Assembly (NCBI GenBank): GCA_951804985.1
Contig: OX638132.1
Coordinates: 25,582,617-25,646,616 of the forward strand
Origin: Dryomyza anilis
Taxonomy: Eukaryota > Arthropoda > Insecta > Diptera > Dryomyzidae
Reading direction: 5' to 3'
DNA length: 64,000 nucleotides
A program made the position numbers and the translations under genes. Shown here piece by piece: positions 33,211 to 45,826 of this stretch. The first letter of the stretch is position 1, and the number at the start of each line of letters is the position of its first letter. A model generated the notes under the pieces. The model searched no databases. It saw only the letters and a program-made list of their open reading frames with translations, and was not told where the DNA came from.

Positions 33211-33858
33211 AAAAACGAGTTGGGAAAGTTAGGTCACATGGGTAAGTTCGGTCACTTGTGGCAGATTTTTATAGTCGGTCGGGCCCGACTATGGAATACC
33301 CTACACCTTTGGTAGGAATATTAACCCTCAGAATATTATTCATATATCAGAAATTTACGTCTTATATCCCCATAAATTAAAAAATTTATATAAAGTATAA
33401 AAAACTAAAAAAAAAATTTGAAAAATATAATTGGGCGGACCACGCCTATATTTAAAATTTTGAAAGGCTAATATTTCATAGATTTGATTTTAATAATTTA
33501 CGGATCAAATTTCCACTATGAAAACCCGTGAAATAATGAACAAAAAAAAGTGGGCGGATCACGCCCATTTTTAGATCACATATTTTTAGGTGAATTCTAA
33601 CAATACCTTTTAAATTTTATAACTATACCTTAAATACTTTTCGAGTTATTAGTTCCGAAAGAGTTATATAAAAGTGTCTTGTATGGGAGGTGGGCGTGTC
33701 CGTTGACCGATTTGGCTCATTTTCAAACTCAGTTCCTACTTTTGGCTAAAATATATTGAGACGAAATTTCATCGCATTCTGATCAGTATTTCTCAAGTTA
33801 TTCTGTATTCGGACAGCAAGACAGCAAGACAGCAAGACAGCAAGACAGCAAGACAGCA

Positions 33859-33902
<44 letters not shown>

Positions 33903-34036
33903 GGACATGGCTAAACGGACTCGGGTAGTGATGCTGATCAAGAATATATATACTTTTCCATACCGGACACGCCTCCTTAGGGGCGTTACAATATATGCAC
34001 AAAGTTAATATACCCTGTACCTCATAGGTGTAGGGT
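33211..34036 (-). mobile_element. DINE-1-like Helentron-derived element, subfamily B, next to minisatellite
   Basis: Left edge AAAAACGAGTTGGGAAAGTT, hairpin AGTCGGTCGGGCCCGACTAT, ATACCCTACACCTTTGG, then the interior as at 30663 in inverse orientation, an expanded (ACAGCAAG)n/(ACAG)n tract at 33819-33903, and the terminal CCTCATAGGTGTAGGGT. Full length; the last few bases differ from the usual TATAAAAA. Confidence 0.8.
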
Positions 34037-34692
34037 TAATTATCTAAGTTACATTATATTCACAATGAGTTACTACCTACATACTTGTCTTATTTTACAT
34101 TATTTGTCTGACTCTTTAGTGTTCTTGTATTAACTTGAACATTTTTTATTATAATTTAAAATATGGATGTCTAGACATTTCACCACCCAACAAATATATC
34201 TTGTTGTACAACAACATCCCCTCATTATGTTTGTTATATTCCCACCAAAAACCCGTTTGCGAGCTTCCATGCTGTGTTGTTGTAATCGCATCCTTTTGTT
34301 GTTGCACTTACAAAAGGCATGAATTGAACTTTGAAAAAGACATGTGTTGTGTGATCGGTTTACTGCTACACAAGTGATCAAAAAAAGCAAACACATTCAA
34401 ATTTCGGACCAAAGAAAATGTTTGTTCTGGGCATAAAGATTAGTTGGCACCCCCGGTTTAAAACATTAAATACATAGTTTGATTTGAGTTAGTTAGATGC
34501 TTATTAGCTCACTACTCCAGATTCAATTACGCCGATGGCATTTTAATATTGTTCATTGGAGAAAATATGATTTTAGGGAAAATATTCAAAAATTACATTT
34601 TATAAGCCCAAAATTCGCTCATTTTTTAGGGAATTTATTTTTTTATTGTTTCCGAATTTTAAACTTATTTGAAATTGAGATCAACTTATATA

Positions 34693-34723
<31 letters not shown>

Positions 34724-35288
34724 TTATTTTTCTTATATCTGAATAAAACTAGTAATATTAGGGTGAAATTCCATTTAAAACCTATTAGATTTGTTGTGAA
34801 ATAGATTATCGCACAAAAGTAGGTAGAAAAGTACGGGTTTTGATTATATCTGTTGGAATATCTGGGAAATATGTTGAAAACACTATTATTGCTCTTAAAA
34901 AGTTGAAATCCAAATGACTTTAATTTCTGGTGTCGAATAATTTTGTAAAATAACCACCTAGTGAGTATTATTGTGAACAACAATTAAAATTGAAAAAAAA
35001 TTGCTTTAAAAGACTCTACTTTTAATTAATACCACGCAAACTAAATCTTGGTTAAATGCAACAAATTGGGTCAAGCTTCAAAGCCAAATTTATCGCCCAC
35101 CATGCGCCGCCACACAGCCTGCCAACTGGCTGGCTGGCCGGTTGCGTGTATTGCTGCAACATGTTGTCGCTGGTGGCTGACATGGCGCGCGACATTGACC
35201 TCTTGACACCTATTCGCCGATTTTGATAGCGGCAGCCATGACCAGTGTGGAGCGCAATGGCGCGCTTTCCATGGCATATCGGACTCAT

Positions 35289-35319
<31 letters not shown>

Positions 35320-36097
35320 TTTGTTTTATTTATTTTTTTATTTACTTTATTTAAAGCAACCTTTTTAATTCGAATTTAAAAATCACGTTCATTTGAATTT
35401 TTATTTTGTTCACTTTGGGATTTATTTTTGCGCTGTTTGCTTGGCTGACAATGAATTATCTTCACGGTTAGGTTGCGGCCAGCAGTAACTGCAGCGGCAG
35501 CAACTGCAACCAGAAAGTGCAACATACGTGCACAGCAGCAGCAACCGTTTGTGAAATATTTGCAGCCAGCTGTGCAAATAAAAACTTTGTTTTTTTATAT
35601 TCATAAAAGCTTTTATCTCTAGGTAATGGCAAAAAAAAAACTGCGGTATATGTTGGTTAAGTGCTGGGAATTGTTCAAAAATACTACTTAAAAATAAGTG
35701 TCAAACATTCAATTTTACTCAACGGCAACTACATTTAATAAATAAATTTTAATTTAAATAAATATTAATTTATAAATGAGAAAATAATATACCAACTTTA
35801 TTTTATACATTTTAAAACCACGTATTTTCTTGCGTCTGCATATCAAGAATAATTGCACTTAGTTACTTTTAACATAACGACAGGTACACTAACAAACAGA
35901 TGGCGATGACAGACGGACTTCACAAAACAAAGCATACAAACAAATGTTACAAACAAAGCAATATTTTTTTTGCGAAGAATACAGCAACAATTTTACGTGC
36001 TCTTTTTGGTTTTTAATAGTCAATAAGTTAACTTCTTAAAATCCAGAAAAATAAAGTTTGATTACTTTTTTGATAACTAAATAATTTTATTTCTTAA
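34037..36097. other. Spacer with microsatellites and a GC-richer island
   Basis: A (TACA)n microsatellite lies at about 34692-34722 and (TTTA)n at about 35288-35330. The island 35040-35280 and 35440-35560 has balanced composition (GCCGCCACACAGCCTGCC, GCAGCGGCAGCAACTGC words). A 68-codon minus-strand frame with true ATG (35071-35277) is unrecognised and not called. Confidence 0.4.
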
Positions 36098-36988
36098 CTA
36101 GCTGGACCCGTACACGACTCGTGCAAAGATTTTGTGGATGCAAGGTTATGGAGCGATTTTATTAATATAAAAAACATTTTTATTATTTATATCAGGGACC
36201 CGTGGACGTATTTTTTATTGGTTTAATAAATGTAGTAACCAAAACCTGCGCTAAAACCACTGTTCTCATTTACTTACAATTCTTTCTCAGACTGTGCTTC
36301 CCTGTAGAATTCTTCCCAGTAGAATTCTTTCCCGTAGAATTCTTCCCCGTTTATTTTTAGTGTGGTCAATTTAAGTGGGTGAATTTGGGTGTGGTGAATT
36401 TTAGTGTGGTGAGTTTTAGTGTGGTGAATTTTAGTGTGGTGAGTTTTAATGTGGTGAATTTTAGTGTGGTGAATTTTAGTGTGGTGAATTTTGGTGTTTT
36501 GAATTTGAGTGTTGTAAATTTTAGTATGGTGAGTTTTAGTGTGGTAAATTTTAGTGTAATGAGTTTTAGTGTGGTGAATTTTAGTGTGGTGAATTTTGAT
36601 GTGGTTGATTTTGTTTTCTATCCTTTTTTTATTTTTCTGTTGTTTTTGAGTTATTGCTTTAGTTTTGTGCTTTTACTTTTGTGTTTGATTTTTGCTTTTG
36701 TTTTTGTATTTTTGCTTTTGTATTTGTTTTTGTATTTTTTTTGTATTTGAGTTTTTTGTTTCATCTTCTTAGCTTGTGTATGTGCCGAGATATGTTGTTT
36801 TGAAAGTTTAGGTTGTATAGGAGGTGCCACGCCCCTTTGTCCAATCTCGCCCATATATAGCCTATGACACCCTCTGGACTCCATAGTATCCTGGTGCAAA
36901 ATTTGAGTTAAATCGGTTCAGCGGTTTAGACGTGATGCTGGAACAAACAGACAGACCGACAGACTGACAGACGGACCAAGAGTTTAAG
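36098..36988 (-). mobile_element. Non-autonomous Helitron, copy 3
   Basis: The 3' terminus at the left (CTAG, GGTCCAG, hairpin GCACGAGTCGTG.) and 5' region at the right (TCCGTCTGTCAGTC, GTTCCAGCATCACGTCTAA, CACCAGGATACTATGGAGTC) match copy 1. The body has the TTCCCGTAGAATTC array (36299-36350) and an enlarged 15-bp GAATTTTAGTGTGGT array (about 36360-36610), then a TTTTGTTTTTG tract. The 123-codon frame at 36379 is produced by the 15-bp array. The outermost TCTATATATA is not seen. Confidence 0.75.
36360..36612. repeat. 15-bp array within Helitron copy 3
   Basis: About 16 units of GAATTTTAGTGTGGT/GAGTTTTAGTGTGGT, the same unit as in copy 1 but more copies. Confidence 0.9.
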
Positions 36989-38366
36989 AGGATAAAGAGG
37001 ATAAATTCTGGCATTTTAGTATCATTTTTTGAAATTAGTGAAATTCTGTTATTTTTCCTTCGAGTCGAATTCCTTTCCAATTTTAGGAGTTTATTTCCCT
37101 TCGTGATGTTAAGACGCATATGTTTGGGACAAAATTGGAATAAATTACAGATTTCGTAAACCATATTTTATTCAATGCATAGTCAATTTAATTTATTTTT
37201 AATATAATATATTTCATTTCCAAAATATAGCTAATTTTTCTAAGAACTATAACTATATCAAATATTAATCTATAAACTTTCTGAAAACTCAAGAAATAGG
37301 TTAGAATGAGAAACATTCGCCACTTTTATTTTAAAGATCTGTAGAAATTTAACTAATAAGTTCTCTGTGAATATCTTTTCTTTTATTTCGAAATTTACAT
37401 TCGAATAATATCTTGTTTGCAGCTTTTTTCACATCTTCCAAAAATTGCAAATTGGTAATACCACCAAATTATTTCTGCTGAATAATCTTACCAGTTTAAA
37501 ATGACTGCACACAAAAAAATATCTTGCTTGGTGCAAACAATAATGCAAACAAACACTTGAAGTGTTTGAAATATTATTTAAATAAATCGTAGCAAATGCT
37601 TAAAATATTAATCGCAAACATCTATAATATTTGTAACAAACTATATATATTTTTTCTTTTGCTGGAAACACTCTTGATAACACAAAAGTGTTTCCCATAA
37701 ATTGTTCTATTGCTTCCAATCTGAATCCACATTCCACACAGTCACATGCATGCATTGAACATTTTTTAATGTTACTCATTTAGCTATGGAGTGAAATTTA
37801 TAATTATAAAACTTTAAAACAATCGAATACGAAAATTAATCGAATTTTCTGATTAACTGTTTCAAACTCTATGATTTCCAAACAGATTTTGTGTAATAAT
37901 CTGTTAGTTTGTCTGAGTCGAATGTTGAGTTCTGGCGATTGACGTTGCACGTTGCCTGAGGCACAGCACAAAAATTACATGATTGCTTTCGGAAATATTC
38001 GGGCAAGTACTTCCTCACAAACAAGTTTTTCTAGCAAACACCTCAAATAATTATTGTTTGAGGCAAATGACAAGTGTTGTTCCAAACAAATAGATGCAGA
38101 AGTTAACAGAAGTAATGAATGTGTTTAGGAGAAATAATAAATTGAACACTTACAAAACGTTTATTGTAAACAATTAAAATGTATATGACAAATAAATTAC
38201 AATATGTTACAATTACTAATAATTAGAAGTGTTTGCAGGAAACAGTCATTATTTATGGCAAATTATATAAAATTATAAGTATTTAGTAAGTTCACACTAC
38301 AAACTATCGATTGTTTACGGCAAATAATTCGTAAATAATCCTTTTTTTTTGTTTATGTATATTTTG
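36989..38366. repeat. AT-rich spacer with a repeat rich in GCAAACAC words
   Basis: From about 37507 (CACACAAAAAAATATC) to 38350 (TTTTTTTTTGTTTATG) the words CAAACACTTGAAGTGTTTG, GCAAACAATAATGC, GCAAATAATTCG and GGCAAAT recur on both strands. This may be another CAC..AAAA element, but the right end is not a clear match. 36989-37500 shows nothing recognised. Confidence 0.3.
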
Positions 38367-38690
38367 TAGCCGCGGTAGCTCAGTGGTTAATGCGTTGGAC
38401 TGCGTCCCGAAAGGTCCCCGGTTCAAGCCTGGACTGGGGCTAACAACATCTTTTCATAGAAACATTTTCTATATCGCGCTACCTCTAGGCAGTAAATGGC
38501 AAACCTACGAGAGTAAAAACATTGCCTATGAAAAGCTCTCACTCGCCGTTCGGATTCGGCAATAAACTGTAGGTCCCACCACTTTGAGTACAAATATAAC
38601 ACGCACATCTCAAATTGGCGAGAGAGCTCGGCCTAAGTTCTTATAGAACTGTAGTGCCAAACTATTATATTATTATTATTATATTTTTAG
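38367..38690 (+). mobile_element. tRNA-derived SINE, copy 2
   Basis: The best preserved copy. A box TAGCTCAGTGGTTAATGCG, B box GGTTCAAGCC, body as in copy 1, ending GTAGTGCCAAAC and a TTA-rich tail (TATTATATTATTATTATTAT). TATATTTT occurs immediately before the head and after the tail, a probable target duplication. The anticodon position reads GCG rather than the GCA of copy 1, a likely mutation. Open frames over the copy on both strands are artefacts. Confidence 0.85.
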
Positions 38691-39592
38691 AACGTACTGG
38701 AGTTGAACTCGTCTATTATTATAAATTAGAAAAAATGGGGTGATCCGTAACGACATTTTGAGAAAATCAATGACAAATTTGTATTTTTATTTTTGTAAAT
38801 TTCAGATTTACATACATTTTAAAAAATGGAGGAAATCATGTGGTTCGAAGATGTGAGATACCATTGGAAAGGTAATTTAATTTTCTAAAACATGATAAAC
38901 AATTTTCTTGATTAGGTTATGTTAGTAACCCTATATTCAATTCACGAAAATCTAGGGCTGCAGCGTATTAAATTCAACATTATCAGAAGAATACACTATT
39001 TCCATTAGAATCCTTAACTAAACTAGGAATTTTGTTTGCAAAACTACACAGTGCATTCAACATTTTTCCCATCTTTCCGAATACGATCTCGAATCCGTTT
39101 TACTCCATCACCTCTGGGCAGGCTTCGGGAAGTTCGCTCAAGGGCACGGGAAAAAGCTCAAAACTAGCTCCCTCAACAACATACGAGTGACAGCATATTT
39201 ATTCGAAACTGTAAGCTTTTGCAGTAAGTTAACTGCGCATCACTGATGCCAACTCATATTTTCATTTCCCCAATATTCATACCAAAATTCCCCAAATGAC
39301 TATAAAATTCCCCGCACAAATGTAATTTAAATACACTGAAAATAAATAGTGTTTTTACTACATTTTTAATAAAAAATTTAAATAATCCATAGAACAAATA
39401 TTACTCAATATGTTATTCATTTAATATGTTTTTTTTTTATTTCTTGATTTCTCTAATTTAGCACAACATTTCTAGCGCTCGGTTGGCTCGCTCTTTTTGT
39501 AAATTTAGTTTAAATGCATACCTAATGTTCTATATTTAATAAAACATGCATAAAATTGTATAACAAACAAGAATAAACGCAAATACAACAAA
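38691..39592. other. Spacer, nothing recognised
   Basis: 39060-39250 is balanced in composition (CATCACCTCTGGGCAGGC, GGCACGGGAAAAAGCTC) but has no ORF. CACTGATGCCAACTCA at 39243 may be an orphan hAT-type end. Confidence 0.3.
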
Positions 39593-40327
39593 GAACCAGT
39601 TGGGAAGGTTAGATCACATGGGAAATTTTAAAGTAGGTGTAATTATGATAGTTAGGATTATCAAAATTATAGTCGGTCTAAGCCGACTATAAATACCCTA
39701 CACATATGTGTGGTTACCATTCAAAGTGATATATAGGTCACCAGGGTATACGAATCCTGAAAATAACTACAAACATTCAATCGTTGAAGAATTTCCATTC
39801 ATTTGATACCCATATTTACAAATGGGTAGGTGTACCGAATTTCGATTTTTTTTTTTGTGAACCACAAGTCTTTTCGCCGGAAAACATTATTATCATGTAT
39901 TTGAGCATGACATCAATATATATTTGACCAAAAAAGTTTACCTAAGCACGTATACGTAAGAATTGATCATTTTATGTACATTTTATATGAGGTATTTGAA
40001 CATAAGTGGTCGGATCATAGGTCGCAATGGACCGATCTCGATAATTTTTTCGCACATACAGCGTAGGTATATTAGTAATCTAAGTTATAAGTTTCATTTA
40101 TCTAGCTCTTCAATTTTAAAAGTAGTAGGGATTTCAACAGACAGACAGACAGACAGACAGACAGACGGACAGACAGACGGACAGACGGACATCGCTAAAT
40201 CGACTCAGGAGGTCATGCTGATCAAGAATATATATACTTTTCCATACCGGAGATGCTTCCTTCTGGGTGTTACAAACGGCGTACCAAACTGAATATACCC
40301 TTTCACTCTTAGTGTAGGGTATAAAAA
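39593..40327 (-). mobile_element. DINE-1-like Helentron-derived element, subfamily A
   Basis: Full length: starts GAACCAGTTGGGAAGGTTAG, carries AGTCGGTCTAAGCCGACT and ATACCCTACACATATGTGTG, an expanded (ACAG/ACGG)n tract at 40138-40194, GGAGGTCATGCTGATCAAGA and TATACCCTTTCACTCTTAGT, ending GTGTAGGGTATAAAAA. Very similar to the copies at 50463 and 52525, so relatively young. Confidence 0.85.
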
Positions 40328-43300
40328 CTGTTGCAAACGAAATTATTTAAAGAGAGGACAACTCCGAGCCGCTGTACATTTTGAGCGCTCCATTTAAGAG
40401 AAGCTCGAACAGCGAGTACAATGCTATATGCTCAGCTCGGTTGGACGATTGAAGTTCTGCTAGTTCGTGTTTCTCAAAGAGCGCGTCTCGAACAAATGGA
40501 AACTAAATCAATGTTTATGTCACAAATATATACGAGCGCGCTCTGTTTGCAAGCGCCCAATTCCGAAGTCTGCAAAATTGTGAGAAACATCACAATTTTC
40601 AATAAAACATGTATAATTAGGGTATTCAAAGACAATACAAAAAATATTTTAATTTCAAAATAATGGCACATTTTATTTTGGGTCATTTTCAGGAGGACAC
40701 CTTATGGAAAGGAAGTACGATCCTCCCAAAAGCAGTACGTTTGGTAGCCTTATGTATCACCAATGTTAGATTTAATTGAAATTTAGAAAATTGAAATTGT
40801 AGGAATTAAGAATATAATTATAAAAATTCGCCAAATAAACTGACCTATCACAACTGCAAAGTTTCGACAAAAACCACCGCTTTCCCCCTACCTATTTCAC
40901 TACTTTTGCACCACTCTTTTTTCGTTCTCGTGCTCGACGCACAAACACTTTTCGACTACATGTTGCTGGCAACAAATGCTGACATCAGCAACAGCAACAA
41001 AAGAAGGTTAAACCAAAAGGCCGCATCGACGTAATTTGTTTTCACACAACATAATCAACATGATAACCCGTCTTTAAATTGAGTCTAATGATGATAAACG
41101 TTTATAAGTTATACGTACGCTACGTAAATTTGCGGGGACTTGGACTCTTTGGCTGGCTGACTGTCTGTCTGTCTATGCGTTCGTTCATTTTGCCAACCGT
41201 CCGTCCATTTGTCTGGACATTGGCGCAGCCATGTCTGTCTGATTGCAGCTTTTAAGCAGCAACGAAAAGTGTAAAAAAGGCAACAATTGCAACAACTAAT
41301 AATAAGTCAACATTCCGAGGCGTGTAAAAAGATGTTCGATTAAATGCCATGAATTGAAACCCAATTCAGCGGGTCCGCCATGGCGTACGGCGCGACGCGG
41401 CGCGTCGAGAACCCTGCGGACCCGCGCACAAAAAGAGCTTTCGCAGGCAAGTCGTTGCACACGCCCCCACATTGCATTGCATTGCACTTGCAACAACGTC
41501 GACAGCAATAACATCAGCAACAGCAATAGCAACAACACCATCTGCTGCAACCAACATTAGCAACAGCAACAAAAGCGTCATTTAGCGCTCAACTTAACTA
41601 CGAAAACGTATTTTCAATATCGGAAATTATTATTATTAGTGGCTTCAATCGCATTGCTCGGACATATCGCATCCAGCACCGCACAGCCGCACAGCGTCCG
41701 CAACGGGGTTTGGTTGAAAGCGGTGCTGGTGGTGCTCATGGTGATGATGATATAGTGGGTTCGGTCCCATTGAAAGTATGCTTGCCAGCTGCTTGCGAGA
41801 ACAAGTGTTTTTCGGACAAATAATAATTTTGTTTAAATTTACAAAGAGTCGGACTGCCTCTCGTCTGCCTGTCTTCTGCGATGTGTGAAGCAGAAGAGGA
41901 AGAAGCACAAGAAAAATTTTTTTTTTTAAAAAATAACGATAAGAACAAATTTATAATGGTAAAGAGTCGATTTAAAGGCGGTAAAGCAAATTTAAGCAGA
42001 TGAGGTCGAACAGCAAAAGACCGTTTGCACTTTTGAATATTGAAAATGTGGCACTTGGCGGGCAATTCGGCACGCATGTGCCATAAATAATATAGACATA
42101 AATAAGTTGAGAGGTTTAAAATATAATTTATAAATTTAAACAAACTAACTTTTGTGCTACGCATAAAAAAACATTGCTATAGAAACAGAATTTTAACACA
42201 ATGGTGGTAATTATTTAAAATGATTGAAACAAATATGTAAAGAGAGTAAATACAAATGTATCAAACATATTTTTGAAATGATTTTTTAATTATGTAATTT
42301 GATATGATTGAAATAAGTCTGTGACGACAAATCGAAATTAAAAATCTCAGAATCCAAAAAAAATTAATAATATTAATGTTGAAAAGAAATTTTACAACAA
42401 ATTTCGAAATTCAATACAAGCTTACTTCCAAGTCATACATGATTGTCGGAATAGAATTATGGTTCTTGTTTTGGTTGAATCATGATATGATCGCTAGGGA
42501 GTGAAAATTATTTTATTACAATTTTTGTATATATATATCAAATTGTATAAATATCAAACACTAAAAAGGCTCTATTGGATAAGAAAATCCATGTGGAGAA
42601 TTTTAATCGAACCAGAACCTCAAAGATCGTGTTGACAATAACAAAACTGAATTGAAATGATGTATCTGTCATCTGTTTAATATGCCATCTGTTAGGAGAT
42701 TTTTATTACTGTATCAATACACGTAAATATAGCAACTGATATTAATTGCATTCATTAATCAATACAACAATTAAATTCATTAATTTAATAAAAACATTTG
42801 CTATACTTCATTATATAAGCAGTTGCATATATTGCATTCGCTAATATTAATATTTGTACGTCAATGCAGCAAATAATTTAGTCGACGCAGTTTTAGCGAA
42901 TATAATTGATTTTACTGCGCCGACTAATTAATTTGGAAAATAATAAATTCAAAATCGTTTGTTTAGAATTTTGCAGGTAAAATCGGATTCGAGTTTGCTC
43001 CTATTCATAATATTTTTATCTGCATAAATTTCCCATTTCCAGTACTATTTTAAACCAAGTTTAATATGATTAATTTGTTTAATACGATCTATTTTTTCAG
43101 TCACATTATGGTCAATATTTCACATATATTTTAAATTGCATATTAACTGAGTACTAATTGTCTATCTGTATGTCTGTAAATTTTAAAGAAATTCGGACAT
43201 TTTGATTTGGAACTATAGACTTTTAAAGTATTTATTTAAGCTAAGTTTAAACATTCACTGAGAAACTAGACCTTAATTAATAAATATAGCAATACTTGGT

Positions 43301-43488
43301 AATAATTTTTTTTTTTTTGGCAATTTATAATGGCTGATAAATGTCATTTGAAATATAGTGAAATCAAGAAATAAAAAATAGCCATCTTAGAGGCCGAGGA
43401 GTGTCCATTTCCTATATGGGTATTTTCAGAAAAATGTCAACCACGACCGAAAAATTAAAAATGATCAAATCATTGACATAACATTAGA
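40328..43488. other. Spacer with a GC-richer island (about 40860-41900)
   Basis: 40370-40560 has GAGCGCTC/GAGCGCGC words. 41370-41440 is the most GC-rich patch (GCCATGGCGTACGGCGCGAC, CCTGCGGACCCGCGCAC) next to CAACAGCAATAGCAAC triplets. Overlapping frames exist on both strands (41296-41581) with no recognisable product, so none is called. 42560-42615 resembles 1021-1075. The rest is AT-rich. Confidence 0.4.
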
Positions 43489-43491
43489 TTA

Positions 43492-45014
43492 GGCCCGGTT
43501 TCACAGTGCGCGCTCTTAAGTAAAATTAAAGTTGAGGAAATTTTAAGATTTTTCATCGACTTAAGTTTTCGTGCGTTTCACAGTCTTCCCTTAAGTGCGT
43601 ACAAATATACACAAATATACACCGCGTCTTCACTATCCATATCTCATGTTAACGTTTATCACAGACACATTTTATGTTTATGTCGACAAAAACGATATGG
43701 TTTAATTATATCACAACATTAATTGAAACGAGTTGGGAAAGTTAAGTCACATGGGTAAGTTCGGTCACATGGGGCGGATTTTTATAGTCGGTCGGGCCCG
43801 ACTATGGAATACCCTACACCTTTGGTGGGGATATTTAATTGCATACCTTAATTTTAAAGATTTTAATTATGCTGAACCTCCCCACCCTCAGAATTTTATT
43901 CACATATCAGAAATTTAAGTCTTATATCCCCCTAAAATTAAAAAAATTAGGTAAAAGTATAAAAAAAAATAAACATATAATTGGGCGGACAACGTCTATA
44001 TTTAAAATTTTGAAAGGCTAATATTTCATAGATTTGATTTTAATAATTTACGGATCAAATTTCCACTATGAAAACCCGGGAAATAATGAAAAAAAAAGTG
44101 GGCGGATCACGCCCATTTTTGGACCACATATTTTTAGGTGAATTCTAACAATAAGTTTTAAATTTTATAACTATATCTTGAATACTTTTCGAGTTATTAG
44201 TTCCTAAAGAGTTATATAAAAGTGACTTGTATGGGAGGTGGGCGTGTCCGTTGATCGATTTGGCTCATTTTTAAACTCAGTTCCTACTTTTGGCTAAAAT
44301 ATATTGAGACGAAATTTCATCGCATTCTGATCAGTATTTCTCAAGTTATTCTGTATTCGGACAGCAAGACAGCAAGACGGACAGACATACGGACATGGCT
44401 AAACGGACTCGGGTAGTGATGCTGATCAAGAATATATATACTTTTCCATACCGGAAACGCCTCCTAAGGGGCGTTACAATATATGCACAAAGTTAATATA
44501 CCCTGTACCTCATAGGTGTAGGGTATAAAAACTTATATTTTGCACTCGCGTCACGCTGTATCTCTTTAATTTGCACTGCGAATTTATTAAATACATTAGT
44601 TCGACGCTATTCGGAATTTTAAAATTGATGAAATAAAAATTTGTAAGTAATTATTTTGATTTTAATATGTTTCGAAACGTCAAAGTCGTGGCAGACTTTA
44701 TGAGGGCATTTCAGTCATAACATAATAATTGACATTTATGTGCAAAACATGTACATTCATTTTAATCATACAACCTAGACATTTTCATAAATTATGGCTA
44801 GTTATAAAAAATATGACGGCACGATATATATGACAAATCTTTTTTTTTACAAAACAAAATTATATTATATTTTCTATCATAAAAATTACGCACTTAAGTT
44901 AAACTTAAGTGGGGTTAATCGGGCACTTAAGTTTTGCGCTGTAAAACGATTTTACTCACTTAACTATAGTTTAAGGGAAAATCGACACTTAAGTGTGCAC
45001 ATTGAAATCGGGCC
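43492..45014. mobile_element. Harbinger-like MITE, split by a DINE insertion
   Basis: Left end GGCCCGGTTTCACAGTGCGC, right end (reverse complement) GGCCCGATTTCAATGTGCAC; both continue into CTTAAGT words. The flanks are TTA on both sides (43489-43491 and 45015-45017). A 3-bp TWA duplication with GGCCC-type ends is the PIF/Harbinger signature. Without the nested DINE copy the element is about 717 bp and non-coding. The interior is rich in ACTTAAGT/CTTAAACT palindromes. Confidence 0.7.
43726..44531 (-). mobile_element. DINE-1-like Helentron-derived element, subfamily B, nested
   Basis: Starts AAACGAGTTGGGAAAGTTAA, hairpin GTCGGTCGGGCCCGAC, CACCTTTGGTGGGGATAT, interior as in the 33211 copy, ends CCTCATAGGTGTAGGGTATA then AAAAA. 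It lies wholly within the Harbinger-like MITE. Confidence 0.85.
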
Positions 45015-45017
45015 TTA

Positions 45018-45526
45018 GAATATTAATATGTGAATCTAAATATCTGAAAAGAACATTTTATTCTGTTAACGGTAATTTATAAAAAAAACGCTCTTAAAGT
45101 GACATCATGAACTGATCATGTCATTATTTGAGGATATGACGAGGCCCACGATGTTCTTGTAACGCAGTGTCCTGATCACGTACTCACCTCAGGCAATGAT
45201 CATGTACTGATCGGGTAATTCCCCATATCATTATTTAACTGACCATTGCCTTGTTAAAACATGAGCATACGAAAGCACTACAAATACCCGATGAAATAAA
45301 ATATCATACCTCATTGAAACCTGATCATTGCCCGATGAAAATTTCTTTATGAGGAACAACTAATGTAGCTTTGATCGGGACCATTGGCTGTTTAGATAAT
45401 GTAAACCCTGCTATGGTGAGCATGATAAGGGCATTACAAGGCAATGATCATATTTGCTCTAATAGGGGTTACCTGACGAAACCCCGATCATTTCCCGATG
45501 GCGCATCGGGCAAATTTCCACTAGGG
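45018..45526. repeat. Cluster of GGCAATGATCA/TGATCATTGCC words
   Basis: Variants of AACTGATCATGTCATTAT, GGCAATGATCATGTACTGAT, CCTGATCATTGCCCGATGAA and CCCGATCATTTCCCGATG recur in both orientations. It looks like the degenerate palindromic interior of a MITE whose ends I could not define. Confidence 0.45.
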
Positions 45527-45826
45527 ATATGGGCCATTCCACACCAAAGTCAAATTTGCGATTTTTCCTTTTCTATTTTACTGAAATTTTGGCAACTGAT
45601 AAAGGGTATCGAGACATGCTCTAACCATTTTTAAATATGAACAACCATACAAAAGTGATCTTTGGCCCTTTTTTTCCAACTTTGAGCCACTGTATCACTG
45701 GAAGTATGGTCGGAAAAAAATTGGTTAGTGCATGTTTCAATATCCTTTATCAATTCCCAAAATTTCATTGAAATCGAATAAGGTGAGTTCCAACCGCTAG
45801 TCGATTTGGTGTGGAATGGCCCATAT
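45527..45826. mobile_element. Foldback MITE with ATATGGGCCATTCCACACCA ends
   Basis: Perfect terminal repeats (ATATGGGCCATTCCACACCA plus AA) at both ends. Homology between the arms continues for about 100 bases (GAAATTTTGG.AA.TGATAAAG, GA.ACATGC.CTAACCA). The whole 300 bp can fold on itself. TA flanks are possible. Confidence 0.8.

Noticed and set aside
36379..36750. 123-codon frame with VVNFSVVSF repeats
   Set aside because: Translation of the 15-bp GAATTTTAGTGTGGT array inside a Helitron.
37507..38350. Another TA|CAC element
   Set aside because: Left end fits (CACACAAAAAAATATC) but the right end is only a T-run, so boundaries are not convincing.
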